From Epiperipatus broadwayi (taxonomy: Eukaryota; Onychophora; Udeonychophora; Euonychophora; Peripatidae), in NCBI GenBank assembly GCA_028023455.1, contig JAQFVV010006717.1:312001-376000 (forward strand): 64,000 nt of DNA. The letters run 5' to 3'. Under the pieces are notes generated by a model, which worked only from the letters and a program-made list of their open reading frames with translations, was not told where the DNA came from and searched no databases. This document shows positions 20,546-33,265 of this stretch, piece by piece. The stretch's first letter is position 1. Each line of letters starts with the position of its first letter. A program made the translations under genes and the position numbers.

Positions 20546-23500
20546 GTATTAAAATTATTAAGAAATTGATAACAATTTAAAAAGAAATAGTTAATATTTT
20601 TGTTTTAAAAAATGTGTTTCAAATTTTATATTTATTTGAAGTCGCATTAAAATGAAATAAAATAAATAAATACCCAATCTACCCTTTGGAAAGCAATATT
20701 GATATTTAGTTGTTATAAAAATATGAGGAAATGAAAAATACATGAATGACTTGGACAATATTACTAGAATTTTAGCTTTAATCTACAGAAAAAGTTGACC
20801 TGTGTAGAAACCATGGACAACACAAGGATGTATTACATAAGAATTGGTTTATTATATTATATAAATATTTTTTCTATTTGCCTACAAGTATTTATATGGT
20901 TCTCAAATAACATAGTATTAATTCCTGAATTGAACTAATATTGTAAATGTTTTTAATGACTCACAATATAAGAAGACATTTAAAACTTGAATTACTAAAT
21001 TATTCATCTAATATTTTTAATATTATATAATATTACTGCTAACATATAAGTTATATTTATAGCAATACTTATAATAGTGTATCATTCTGTTATTTTTAAA
21101 AGAGAAAAAAATATGGAAATTTATGTTAAGATTCTATTCAGAGAAATAAAATATTTTGGGATTTAATCTAGCTATCTGCAATAAAGCTAAAGATTATAAT
21201 CCATATTTATTCCAATTGGAACCATTTATCAACAAAAAGCTTTTTTACTGTGTTTTAAAGTATTTTTCTTAAATATGAGAAGAACTATAATATCACAAGA
21301 ATATGTGCAGACAATTAATTAAATTTATCTAAGAGAAAATGATATTTGTCATTTCTAGTTTTAAAATTTGTTTTCAAAATCATCATAAGCAGGAGTATTT
21401 CCAATATCACAAGGAGGGAGAAAAAGATTTGATAAATGAATTGGCCATTCAAACCTCTGTTTGAACTTACATTTCCGAAGGTGTATTGGTAAAAAAAAAA
21501 AAATAACTTTTATAAATTGTATTTTTTGAGATCGTTATATTTAAAGAAATTTATGTTTAATATTTTATATTTATTATTTTGAATTTTAATAGGCATTATA
21601 TATGTGGATATACTATAATTTATAGTACAAAATAGAGTTATCTATATTTTAAGATATATTGAGTGTGGTAAATGATGAGTTATTTTCAAATGGAACATTG
21701 CTGGACATTTGTTATTGAATTATAACATTTATTGGTAATTTTTATTGTTTGTATTAATATATGCTTATTTAATTTGTTTAGTATTATTCTATTTCAAATT
21801 TAAAAGAAGTAAAAAAAACATAGAGTGATTTGTTCTGAAAAATTATTCCTCATATCTGGAAAATTGCTATTTTTAAGTTATAATGAATATAGGCTTATTA
21901 ATGAAAGATGTTTATTTGGGGATTAATTGTTGGGGCAGTCATGATTTTTTTTTTATATTTTACATAATGAATTATTTTATGAAACACTTATTTACATGTG
22001 TTTTTTTTTCTTTGTGCACATGTATGTTATTATAAATTAAGTTATACTAGTGCATTCTGGTAATGTTACAGTGTATAGTCCTACTGTTGGGCATTTATTA
22101 ATTTCAGTGGTGAAATTTTGTGTTTTAGTTCTGAGGAACATTTCAGCTGTTATTATAAAATGTATTAAGATGTCATATCTTCAGTTTACTTATTGGATGT
22201 GCTTATGATGTTTAAACCTATGAATTTCTTGTCAAATGTAACTGTTTGGGTTCACATGGGTATTCAGTCTTTATGTTTATTCCCATACCACATAGTGTAA
22301 GTCATTGGGAGAATGTAGGTCATCTAGTCTTGAATGCAGATGGGTCATTTGATATAATTCTCATGAAATTCTTATATCTGGATTATTAAAAATGCTTTTA
22401 TAAAGAATATTGTTACAGACATCACATTTAATATATCTGATATATATTTGAAAATCTTGAGAAAAGTTATTCCATCCACATAAGCCTGTATACGTTTCCA
22501 TAAATACAAAACCTAGGATTTATGATCTCCATGAGTAGTATTGTGAATGTTTGTTAGAATCACACTTAAGCATAATTTAATAATAAAATTTAAATATTTC
22601 CAAGTGCATAATCATGATTTTGCTAAATAATTTTGAAAGCAATGGAAACAGATAATTAAATTGGTATTAATTTTGAAAGTTGTTTAATTCCTATATGCCA
22701 ATTTTAAACTTGTATGTTAATGTTAGATATGATTTATGCTATTCTTTAATTCAAAGTGCTTGTTTTGTTTTACCTATATGAAATAGTATTTAAAAATTTA
22801 TATTCTAAAAAGTTTAATTATTACCAATTAATTAGTAGTCAATTAAAATAGCATATATGTTTAATCAGTGTCTGTAATGAATGATGAATAGAAATATGGA
22901 AACAATATTTAGGATTTAAAAATCAATATTAAAGTTTTATTTTACAACAAGCAAAATATAAGTACAAATAACTGTCATTACTATTATTATTAGACTTACT
23001 TTGCATTCAAATACAGAACTTATTATTATTTTAAGGTATATAAGCAGAGAAATATTGGATATCCATATGCCAATTTTTTATTAAAGAAAATAATAAACTT
23101 TACTTAAATATTTGCATTATAAGATTAGTTATACTATATTTATAGTATTAAAGGTTAGTATTATCATCAAGAGAGATGATTCCTAAATATTTTAATAATC
23201 CAAATTATATTTTATTAGATTTTTAAAATTATAATAGAGATTTTTCTTAAATTGATTCAAAACCCTATAAAACCAAAAGTAACTATTTTTACAAATTAGT
23301 TATTATCTAGCAGAGCAAAGTAGTTATAGTTTGTTTGATAATATTATTATTTTACATTTTTCTAAATTTTGTTTGGATTATTGGATTTCCATAAAATGTT
23401 CCTTTATTATCCAATATATCCTATGCTTTATTCCTCCGTGTAATATGATATCCCTGAGATAAAGATTTAAGTACAATAAAGATTTAGACCAAGATTTACT

Positions 23501-23819
23501 TCAATTTTAAATTAGAATATAAATTTATTCTTATAATAAATTTTAATATTATTACTCATATATTTAGTTGGAATATTATTTTAGATTTATTTTAAATAGG
23601 ATTATTACTGTTAATCATAGAGATATGATTGTAATTCTTAAAGTATTGGAATTCAATAGTATTTCTATGCAGAAATACTTATTTGACTTTTATGGCAGTC
23701 TGTTCTCCATAGCATGGAAACACAATCTCATGATTCAATTTATTTTTATTGCTATTATTATTCTGAGCTAGGAAATTATTAACTAATAAGGATTTATTTA
23801 TTAAAGCAGTTTGAAATCA
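20546..23819. other. Long AT-rich stretch without recognised features
   Basis: Frequent stops in all frames and A/T homopolymers. No gene, RNA or repeat family I can name. Confidence 0.4.
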
Positions 23820-23925
23820 GCGGTTATTATTATTTGATTATTGCTTTCGCACGTTTATGTCGTCTCGCTGATTACCTTCTATTGTGCCCTTCACCGCGGA
23901 TTACAATATATATATATGTCAAATA
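23820..23925 (+). repeat. GC-richer repeat-like patch ending ttacaatatata
   Basis: A short block (cgtttatgtcgtctcgctg, cccttcaccgcgg) is unusually CpG-rich for this window and ends ggattacaatatatatata. This is the same type of 3' edge as the family D repeats, so it may be a distinct short SINE. Confidence 0.35.
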
Positions 23926-26805
23926 AAGTGAGAAAAAATATGACAATGTAAAATGTAATGGTTAATACATAAAACAGAAGTCTCAACTTCCTTAGAAATT
24001 ATTAAATTGTTTAACATCTAAGATAAATAAAAAAGGTTAGCCTAGAAGACGCTGGTAAGATGACGTAAAAATGTGTTGTAAAAGTAAAAAATGTGCGATC
24101 TGAGTTCTTGCCTACTTGGAAAAAGATAATGGCAAATGGGTTCGGTAAAGGAGTAATAAAAGAAGCAATTATAAGCTGAATCTGTAACTTTATATATATA
24201 TAATGTTTTTTTTTTTCAATTTAACTGTAAATTTATATATATACAACAACAAAATATTGGGGGAAAAAAAGAATACAATATAAATTTCTTGTTTACAACT
24301 TTATTTTATTTTAAAATAACGTACACATTTCATGTTGAACTTTGTTTTAATGATGTAGAACTTTTTAATAAATTCAATCTATTAATACATCTTTTAAAAA
24401 GTGCAATGAATGCTGCTTTGCAAAAATCTAATTTCAAATAGCTTTTTAGAAAATAATGCTTACTAAAAGAACTTAGCAAATTAGGAATCTTAGAAATATT
24501 TTTGCAGCATTTTTTTTTTAAAAAAAAGTCTGAAAAAATAATTAAGCGTCTTTTCTCAGAAATATTTTTAATTTTAAGAGCATTGTATAAAAGAATAATA
24601 ACACTGCTTGCATTATACTTACAAAAATGTCCGTGTAATAGTAATTAAAATTTTCTTATTGAAGGTATGGATTCAAAATCTGATAAGTTGTGAGATATTT
24701 TTGGAATGAAATTTGTAAAGACTTTAATTTAATAATAAAGTTTAAAAATTTTAGGTGATTATCAGTTAGTAGAGAGAAAAATATTTAACATTTTTGTCCC
24801 CTGTATAATTTTTGTATCTAGAATATGAATCAATATAAATGTCTAAGTAGCATTTAACTAAAAAAAAAAAAACCTGTCTTAAATATATAGATGCTTCGTT
24901 GAATAAGTATAATCTAATATGCGGTAATTAATACATTACATAATAAGACATTTAATTATATGAAAATGACATATGTATAATGTTATATAAAGACACTTGA
25001 AACTTCAGGCAATTTTTGTAATAATATGATAATTTGTTACATACTAGTAGATGAACTAGTTTGATTTTCAAATTTCTGAATTTTGTAAAGCTGAATTAAT
25101 ATAAAATAAAATATCTATATCTTTTTGGATGTGCAAAAGATATGAAAAGTAATATAATTACTAATTAATAACTTTATGGTAAAATTTAACAGGATTTATA
25201 AAAAAATTATATCCCATTTTTGATTCCAATTTATTACTTGAAAGATTTTTTTAAAAAGTAATTTCCTGAAGAATAAATATAATTACTGATAGACTATAAT
25301 GTTTAACTATAAACACATAAGATGTTCAAATGCAAAAAAAAAAAACAAAAAAAAACAGTTTACTGTTGTTGAGATTATATACAATATTGCAAGCAGAACA
25401 ACTACATGCAGGTGAACAGGTTGTGCAGAACATAAAGGCACTTCATTATGAGGATACTAACACATCAAGATAATTAATACAATTTATATATATGTAAAAA
25501 TATTTACATTTTTGAATCACTTCATGGTTTATATATACTGTCTTAGTTGTAAATATTTTTTATGTAAATATGAGAGGAATACTTCTTTACGTAATTTTGT
25601 TATGACAATTGCCTATGACTCAAAATTCAGGGTTTACACCCAAAATATATTATGTATATTATCCCCCTATAACTACATTAAACTGAATAGGGTGGTAGCC
25701 TACTTCTTAAAATTATATATTCTATTCCAAGATGGCAGTACAGCTAATACTTCAAAAATCATCATCAATAATTTTGTTATGATAATTAAAAAACTTACAT
25801 GCAAATGTTTAGATTTCTGAATCACACATTCTGATTGTAAATATTTGTTATTTAAATATAAAAAGAACACATTTTATTTGTAATCACAGCTTAAGTCTTG
25901 AAATATATTTCATATATATCTACTATTGCACAAGACCAAACATGCCAACATTCTTTGATTGCCACAATAAGTAGAATTTACATGTAATTGAAAATGTGTA
26001 GATTGTCCAAGCACTTTTATTTAAATATTCTAATTTATATAAAAAGTAACATATTCATACCAATAATTTATTTAAAAATAAAGCTTATTTTAAAAATATT
26101 GCCTTACTATTACAGTAATTATGCACATGATGAAATATTGTTTATCAATAATATTATACAGACATCAAATGTCTTATTCAGTTTAGAGTACTGGTAGGGT
26201 GGCAAACTCTGGAAAATAAGATCTTAAGATCAATTCTGTTGCTTTTCTGTGCAATCATTTAATAAGAATAGTATCTTTCTTTTTTCATTATATGGTGTTA
26301 TCATTATCCAGATTTTATTAAATAGTTTTTTCCTATTTTTAATAATGATATTGAGTTTTTATATGTTGTATTATCATTTTACACATTTTATTAAACATAT
26401 TTTCAGGAATGTGGATTCAGGTTTGTTTTTAGGTAAAAACTTCTAATTGATCCAGAATTCACAATTTAGTCCAAATCTACGGAAAACAGAATGAGTAAAG
26501 AGCAGATATTATTGCATGCCAAAATATTTAATTCTTAATTAATTTCATGCTAATGATATTATTTAATGAAAACTCCTACATAATAGTACTATTGATACAT
26601 CTTAAAAATATATCTAGTGGAACAAACCAAGTATTTTTTTTATTGTTATCCAACATAACATATGAATAAACACAATAAAATTCAAGGTATTTTAATTGTT
26701 TTTAAAAATGTATTGATAAACATTGTAAGTATGAAAATTTAAAATTTCTTTTCTTAAATAAATCCTGGCTAAATCCCTGATTGTCAAACTATACATAGAG
26801 TATAA
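23926..26805. other. AT-rich stretch with a weak internal direct repeat
   Basis: 25500-25620 and 25790-25870 share words (tgaatcac, ttgtaaatattt, aattttgttatga). No coding region is recognised. The open frame at 25512-25820 has no domain signature. Confidence 0.35.
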
Positions 26806-26871
26806 TATATATATATATTGAGACCATTATGTGTCTCATGGAACATAGCAACATAGTAGTATGTGTGCATA

Positions 26872-26903
<32 letters not shown>

Positions 26904-26904
26904 C

Positions 26905-26945
<41 letters not shown>
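26806..26945. repeat. (TA)n microsatellites
   Basis: TA tracts at 26806-26818 and 26876-26945, separated by a short unique segment. Confidence 0.85.
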
Positions 26946-26946
<1 letters not shown>

Positions 26947-27849
26947 GTTGAAAGCAAAAGTAGAAATAAACAGACAAAAAAAAATTGTAGACATTTTTTA
27001 TATTATATTGAAATAACAGTTAGGGATTAATTAATTATGAAAAAATTTAAATAAAACATTTAAAAAGGTTTAATTGATATTTTATTAATTTTGATTTTGA
27101 AATTAAAACAAGCATGTTTTTATGTTACAATAGATATACTGTTACTTCTCTATAAAATGGCTGTTTTATAGAAAAGTAATTGTGTGTTGTTTTTTATTAT
27201 TTTTTTTTCTTTTAATTAGTTCATTATATTTATTATTTTGATAGATATACTGGTAATTATAAAATTCTACTATCTATTTTGATTAACAATTTTGTTTGGA
27301 ATTAATGCCTGTATTACATAGTTTGATAAAATGCCACCAAATTGTTTTTCAAAGTAGTAAGATGAATTGAAAAAGAGTCATTAACTTTATTCAATCAAGA
27401 TAAGAAAACTTATTTTTAATCACTGTATGTTCTCCCCATTCTGACTATAAAAGGTTGGAAAAAAGATTAGAAAATTATTTTCTTAAAGTTTGACAGTTGT
27501 ATAGAAACTACCATGAAGATATAACTGAAGACAAAGGATGCATGTCTAACAACTGCTACTAGTTCAATATGGTAGAGTTTGGATTCACATAGAAACAAGA
27601 TCCATCTAGTGTTCCATAAGCCAAATGTGTACTAGATGGCTAGATTGCTTAAAGTCTATCAAATGATAGAGATGAAATATAGTTGTCTGTATGTATGTCA
27701 ACAGTTACCTGGAGTATAGATTTTCTAAAGATGACAATTAGCCAATTTACTGTTTTAAAAAGACCAAGTTACTAAGAGAATCCATCAGATTTCTGAAGCA
27801 TATAGTGATTTTTCCTAATGCAGAGAAACACAGATAAATTTTCTACATT
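26946..27849. other. AT-rich sequence, nothing recognised
   Basis: A slightly GC-richer 27480-27780 has no domain-like frame. Confidence 0.35.
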
Positions 27850-27985
27850 ATATATATATATATTGTACTGGTATAAATATATATATATATATGTAGATAT
27901 ATATCGATCTGTCTGTTTCAATATATATATATATAAAGTATAGCTGGTGAGCAGAGATTTATATATATATATATATATATTGAGA
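27850..27985. repeat. Cluster of short (TA)n tracts
   Basis: Four TA tracts (27850, 27878, 27922 and 27960 regions) lie within 140 bp. Confidence 0.8.
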
Positions 27986-28430
27986 AGGTTATTATTTTAA
28001 ATAATTTATTGAAAAAATGGCATTTAAAATCAGGCTTGAAAATAAAGGAGTAAATAACTTGAATTAAAAGTCTAATAAAACTAAAGAATTGATTCATAGA
28101 TGGTTTTATATTAAAGAGTATTTCTAGATTGGAAAAAAAAGGGAACATGCTAAAGAATTTTTAAAGATGTTTAGAATTAATCAACAGTCACCTGTCAAAG
28201 ATTTGATATTATTTTTATAAAAAGAAATGTTTATGAAGGACTGTCAAACAATTATTAAAAAAAAAATTTACCATTAGTAATAAGGAATGAATTAATAACT
28301 TTGATTATTTTCTATATATGCACATCACATGTGTGCATTTTGGTATTATTAAAAATGAAGTGAATTTTTTTATCATTATATGACATTTCTCAATATATCA
28401 TGGCAAAGCACATCTGTATGTTTATATAGA

Positions 28431-28433
<3 letters not shown>

Positions 28434-28517
<84 letters not shown>
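28434..28517. repeat. Long (TA)n microsatellite
   Basis: About 80 bp of uninterrupted TA. Predicted proteins across it are artefacts. Confidence 0.9.
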
Positions 28518-28522
<5 letters not shown>

Positions 28523-29039
28523 GATAAATATGATTCAGATTTTCTATTTATCTGACCCACCTAACCACTTATTAAGAGGGTTTAATTGAAGCCCACCTAT
28601 GTAAATAGAGAAATGTATTTTTTCAATGTTTGTTTTTTATTATTCTTATTACTAAAATTTATTTTGGATAGTACATACACAAAATGTTTAATTATACTAA
28701 CACACTAATTTATTGTATTTATTAAAAAGAAAAAAAAATCAAATATAAGTTTTGAATTTTTTTGATATGTGTTTTTTATATATATTTAAAATGTACTCTT
28801 TTTTCCTTTAAGAATCCAAGATGGCCTTTTTTTAAAGATTTATATCTCAATAAGAAGTTTAAATTAAATGTTAAATTAAAGTACTGATAAATTACCAAAA
28901 TCCATTACTTTGGAATTTCTATTAATTAATTAATAGAGATTCTACATTGTTGGATAAATTAATAACTAACATAAAATTATACTGGAATCTATTGATCCTT
29001 ATCAAGGTATAAAGTTTCTAAAATTAAAAACAAGTATGA
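28518..29039. other. AT-rich sequence, nothing recognised
   Basis: No recognised feature. Confidence 0.35.
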
Positions 29040-29400
29040 TTTTCTTTTGTGTTATAGAAGATCTGAAGACAAATCACCTCAGGCAGCACATAGTTCAAAT
29101 ATTAATGCTAATGAATAAATAGTGGGTATTTTTAAAAGAAAAGAAAAAGAAGAGAAAGAAAATTGCAGAATGTCTCCATGCAAGTTGAAATGTTGAGCGA
29201 GTAGTTAAGAAAAAATCACCACCCATTCCTTCCTGAGACCTGAAATCTCTTATTATGCTGCTGCCAGGACCCGCCTTCAAAGGCCACTTGCCACCAATGT
29301 TCACCTGCAGAACTCATCCTGGGGAACTCCAGGTAAATGCCAAAAAATTCAAATCCTGTTGGTGAGATCTTAGAATGTAAGTCCGTTACCACTAGAAGTG
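29040..29400. other. GC-richer island, possible unidentified repeat or exon
   Basis: 29160-29340 is much richer in G+C (cctgagacctgaaatctc, ctgccaggacccgcc, catcctggggaactccagg) than its flanks. The minus strand carries an open frame 29304-29095 beginning MNIGGKWPLKAGPGSS, but it runs into a lysine/phenylalanine low-complexity end. A GTAAAT after tccag on the plus strand could be a donor. I cannot assign a function. Confidence 0.25.
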
Positions 29401-31228
29401 TAGCTCCTTAAGTTTAAGTATGTAATTATGTTTATTGGAAATATTTTAACTGACTCTTTAATCATTTTTTCTTTTTAAATTATTTATAATGTTTTTTTAA
29501 TAACTCAAGCTCACAACAATTTTAATATGTGGATTGAATATGAAAATGTTTATTTGTATATTAATTTTAGTATGAGATTTCATGCTTTGATTTTTTTTAT
29601 TTTGACAAACTTTACTCGCGGGGGCTCAAAGAGAGTAATTTGCTAAGAGAGCAAGTTATGTTTATAAGGGGAAAGGGGGATTTTTTTAGCAAAGAATGTA
29701 TTAAATTTAAAATAAAAATAAATTGATCAATTTTTTTTTTTGCAAGTGAAGTCATGTTGAATATATGTATATCAAAATATACGTTCTGTAATTCTTTAAA
29801 TAATTTTATTATACATTTCCCAGGATGGGATTGTATAATTTTATATTTCTTTAATTTGAAACAAAGCAATATGATATATATATATATTGACCTAGTAACT
29901 GCGCTGCTGGAGAGCGTCAGTTAATTATCATGCCTTTTTTTAAAGTTAGGAAAGTGGGAAGGGGGAATTTATTCAAGAAATAATTTTCCTTATTCAATAT
30001 GTTTCATTTTTGTTAGTTAAATATTTATGTAAAGTAGTTTGTTGCACAGGTTGATCTCTATGCAGTATTAGATCATTTAATGCTATTTAATTATAGTCAT
30101 TTCATATTTGGTGATTATTTCTCAGGTTAATAAAAAATGGCTGGAGTAGTGTGAGCAGACATAAAATGGTCACTTATTTGTGTTAGGAGTTTGACTCCCA
30201 GTCATGCATAGGTCTGTGGACCAGAAAGTGTGGTTGAGGTAGAGTTGGTTAATCATCATGGTATCCATAGAGGCAGATATAAGGGTTTTCATAATTCATA
30301 TCTCCTTTTGGTATTTGTTCGCAACATGGCGGATGTACCGAATTTCCCTTTTTCTTCATTGGAATAGGCATGTGAGTGTCTGTGAACTGGCTCATATGAC
30401 CCTACCTATATTTCTTACTTCATTTGCATTCATATGTTTATTAACCTGACATTATTTTGTTTTTCTTTTCATCTATCTAATATGTAAGCCATAGGGAAAT
30501 GATTCTACTCAAGGATCTTCAGCATGAGTAACCAATTCTTTTGTTAATTCGTCATTAGTTAAAATCTTTTAATTTTATTAATTCTCATTATACTTTTTAT
30601 AAGGAATGATTTTAGTTGAAAGTCCAACTAATGTGACTTGTTTGCTTGATGATTAACTGATCTATTTTATTTTTATAATAGCTTACAGTTTTAATCACTG
30701 TGAGGTTCTGTTCATGCTATTCTAGCAAGATCAACTAATGTAATAAAATATTATTTTATTTGAGATCTAAATTAATATTTATAAAAATAAATAAAATCAA
30801 TCCTTTTATTTTTTTATGTCATTGGAGTAAGATGTTGAATCAGTCTTATTGTAATTGTTTCTTTGATATCCGTTTTAATATAAAATGTTTTTAAATCTTT
30901 TTTTTTAAATAAAAAATAAAATATTTATTTTTAGATACAATCAGTTGGACAAATGTTTAGATACATTGATGCATTTACTATCTTGCACTAAATATGAACA
31001 GAGAATTTAGAATTGATGGTCATTTACTTTTAAAATCTTTTTTTTTTTAAATAAATGTAACCAAAAATAAAAATTGCACAAGCTAAATAAATGAAACATT
31101 AACCGCTAGTGTGAATCTGTTTATGCAGGACACAGTCTAAGATAAAGTTCTATGTAATTTATAAAATTAATGTAAAGAATGTTTTTTAAGAGCTTGAGTT
31201 AAATGTAAATGTAAAATAATTAATGAGT
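29401..31228. other. AT-rich sequence with one tRNA-like patch
   Basis: 30120-30250 contains ggagtttgactcccagtc, reminiscent of a B box, with a weak upstream partner. This is too weak to call a tRNA or SINE. Otherwise nothing is recognised. Confidence 0.3.
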
Positions 31229-31291
31229 TTAATATATATATATATATATATATAAATATAAAATAATTAATGAGTTTAATATATATATATA
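31229..31291. repeat. Duplicated segment flanking (TA)n
   Basis: aaataattaatgagtttaat occurs at about 31213 and again at 31261, each followed by a TA run, immediately upstream of the RTE fragment. Confidence 0.65.
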
Positions 31292-31295
31292 TTTA

Positions 31296-31463
31296 AACTG
31301 GATTCCAAGAGATTGTAAAAGACCCAGAAAGAGATTACATGTGAGATGGATGGATGAAATAAGAAAATGTGCAGGAGTGTTGTGGAGAAGAGAAGCTAAA
31401 GATCAGAGAAGATGGATTAAACTTGGAGAGACCTTCATCCTGCAGTGGATTGATAATGGTTGA
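31296..31463 (+). pseudogene. RTE-type LINE, 3'-terminal ORF fragment
   Basis: One frame is open for 55 codons to TGA at 31461-31463. It reads NWIPRDCKRPRKRLHVRWMD, then IRKCAGVLWRREAKDQRR and WIKLGETFILQWIDNG. This is the conserved C-terminus of RTE-like LINE proteins (W.P....R.RGRP..RW.D......G..W...A.DR..W). It corresponds to 55400-55557 of the longer RTE in this window, but lacks its stops and deletions, so it comes from a better-preserved source. It is followed by a (GAT)n tail, the usual RTE 3' end. It is a 5'-truncated insertion of under 200 bp. Confidence 0.75.
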
Positions 31464-31488
31464 TGATGATGATGATGATGATGATGAT
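31462..31488 (+). repeat. (GAT)n 3' tail of the RTE fragment
   Basis: Nine GAT-type triplets directly overlap the stop codon, as expected for the short tandem tail of RTE elements. Confidence 0.8.
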
Positions 31489-31589
31489 ATATAACAAAAC
31501 TTCCAGTGTTTTTCAAATTCTTTCATTTACTTTTATTTTAAGTAATCTTTGATTTTAAGTATATATATAAATCAATCACCCAAGTTCTC

Positions 31590-31847
31590 CTTAAAATATA
31601 ATTAAAATGAATCTCATGCTTAAAGGCTTGGTCCCGTCATGGTGAAAATGAAGGAATTCGATGTTATCATTGAGAAAGGTTATTGATTAGATCTTTGATC
31701 TGGAGATATAGGTAAATAGGGGAGAATCCACAATGTACCTGACTTATATATTTTGTACATGGTCAGACTCAAGGTACTTTACCTGTATTCCGGGTCTTGT
31801 TGGATCGATAAACATTTTTGACCATTACAATATATATATATATATTA
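31590..31847 (+). repeat. SINE-like repeat family D, copy D3
   Basis: It contains tcagactcaaggtacttta, gggtcttgttggatcg and ends gaccattacaatatatat, collinear with D1. A further upstream block (ggtcccgtcatggtg) is GC-richer. Confidence 0.45.
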
Positions 31848-32809
31848 AAATTAATCATATTTTTTATTATTGTATAAAAATTCCAAATATGTTTATAAAT
31901 TATTATACTGCACATCTTTGTGCTTCTATATGTGTTTTATGTAAATCTATTAAAACATATTTGTAAATTACAATGTAATTGTGGATTTATTTTTGTATTA
32001 ATCAAAATCAAAAGGCTTAATTTATATGTGCATCACAGTATTCTGCAGATCTTAATTTTTTTTTATTGTTATTAATAAATTGATATTTTATTGTTAAAGT
32101 TATTCCAATGAATTCACTCAATCCTAAATAGTTTTAGGATATTATATGTTATATTATCTCTTGCTCACAGTAACAGTTTACAGCTTTTGTTATCTGAGCT
32201 AAATTCATGCATAACGGTCTGTTATATAAAAAGGGGTTATGTATAGTGTTTATGGACATGCAGTTGATGGTGATCCTTAATTGGTACAAAGGGAATATTT
32301 TTAATGTGAATGCACATTTTATTTAGTATTTACTAGAAATTAAATTTACATTTGGCCAATAACTTAATTGTATTAAGTGGCCTGAGCTTTGACAATAAGT
32401 AGCATCACAACATTATTGTCTTAATTGTTATATTCTTATGGATTACCACTTAAGTTTGTCCATCCAAATTAATGTTTAAATAATTGGCCCCAAGCTAACA
32501 AGGGCTAAATAATTGGTGTGGTCTATAAAAGACCCATATAAAACCCAGTCACAAGATTGATTGTTGATTTATTTTATTGTTGATCACTCTTGATGATGAA
32601 TGATTATTGCTTTTGTGTAATTCTGGTGAGTTTACAGTTACTTAATATAGTAATTTGTGCTGATCTCTCTAAGTCATTTCTCATAGTCATTCTTTTATAT
32701 TGATTTATACTGTTTATATTATTTGCAAATTTTATATTTTTTCATTGACTTGGGACAATGATGATTTTCCATTACTCCATATGCACCCCACCTCCATGAA
32801 TCTGTACCA
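31848..32809. other. AT-rich sequence with TATA-like site near 32536
   Basis: gtctataaaagacccatataaaa at about 32521 has two TATA-like words and a GC-richer context. It could be a solo-LTR or SINE promoter. No frame follows. Confidence 0.25.
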
Positions 32810-33265
32810 TTATATATATATATATAATAAAACTTAGTTATTAATTAGTGATAAAAAGTCAAATAATATAACAATATAAATATTTTATTATTAAATGAAA
32901 ACAAATAAAACTATTTTTGTTAATAGAAAATATAAACAAGTTATGCATATGAGATGTTCTATATTAAAAATAAATAGTGAATTTTTAAAACAAATTTTTT
33001 TAACAAGAGGGTGCTAATGGAATGTAAGAGTTAGATCAGGGATGATCTTTACAATTGTTCTAGCTCATGATCCTAATTAAATATAAAAATTATATCAATA
33101 AAAAATGAAAGTATGAAAATGTAAAATGATTGGACTATATATATATAATAAATTATAGTTATTAATAGTGGAATTGTACCATATAAAAATTAAACAATAG
33201 TGTTATTTGTTTTATTATTGAAACAATATAACTTTGCTAATAGAAAACATAAAGTTTTTTCTTGA
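32810..33265 (+). repeat. Divergent direct duplication, period about 320 bp
   Basis: 32812-32940 (TA run, taaaacttagttattaatta, ttattattaaatgaaaac, ttgttaatagaaaatataaa) is echoed in order at 33130-33250. Identity is moderate. Confidence 0.45.

Noticed and set aside
28380-28589. IYIYIY-type frames here and near 10870 and 26880
   Set aside because: They are translations of (TA)n microsatellites.
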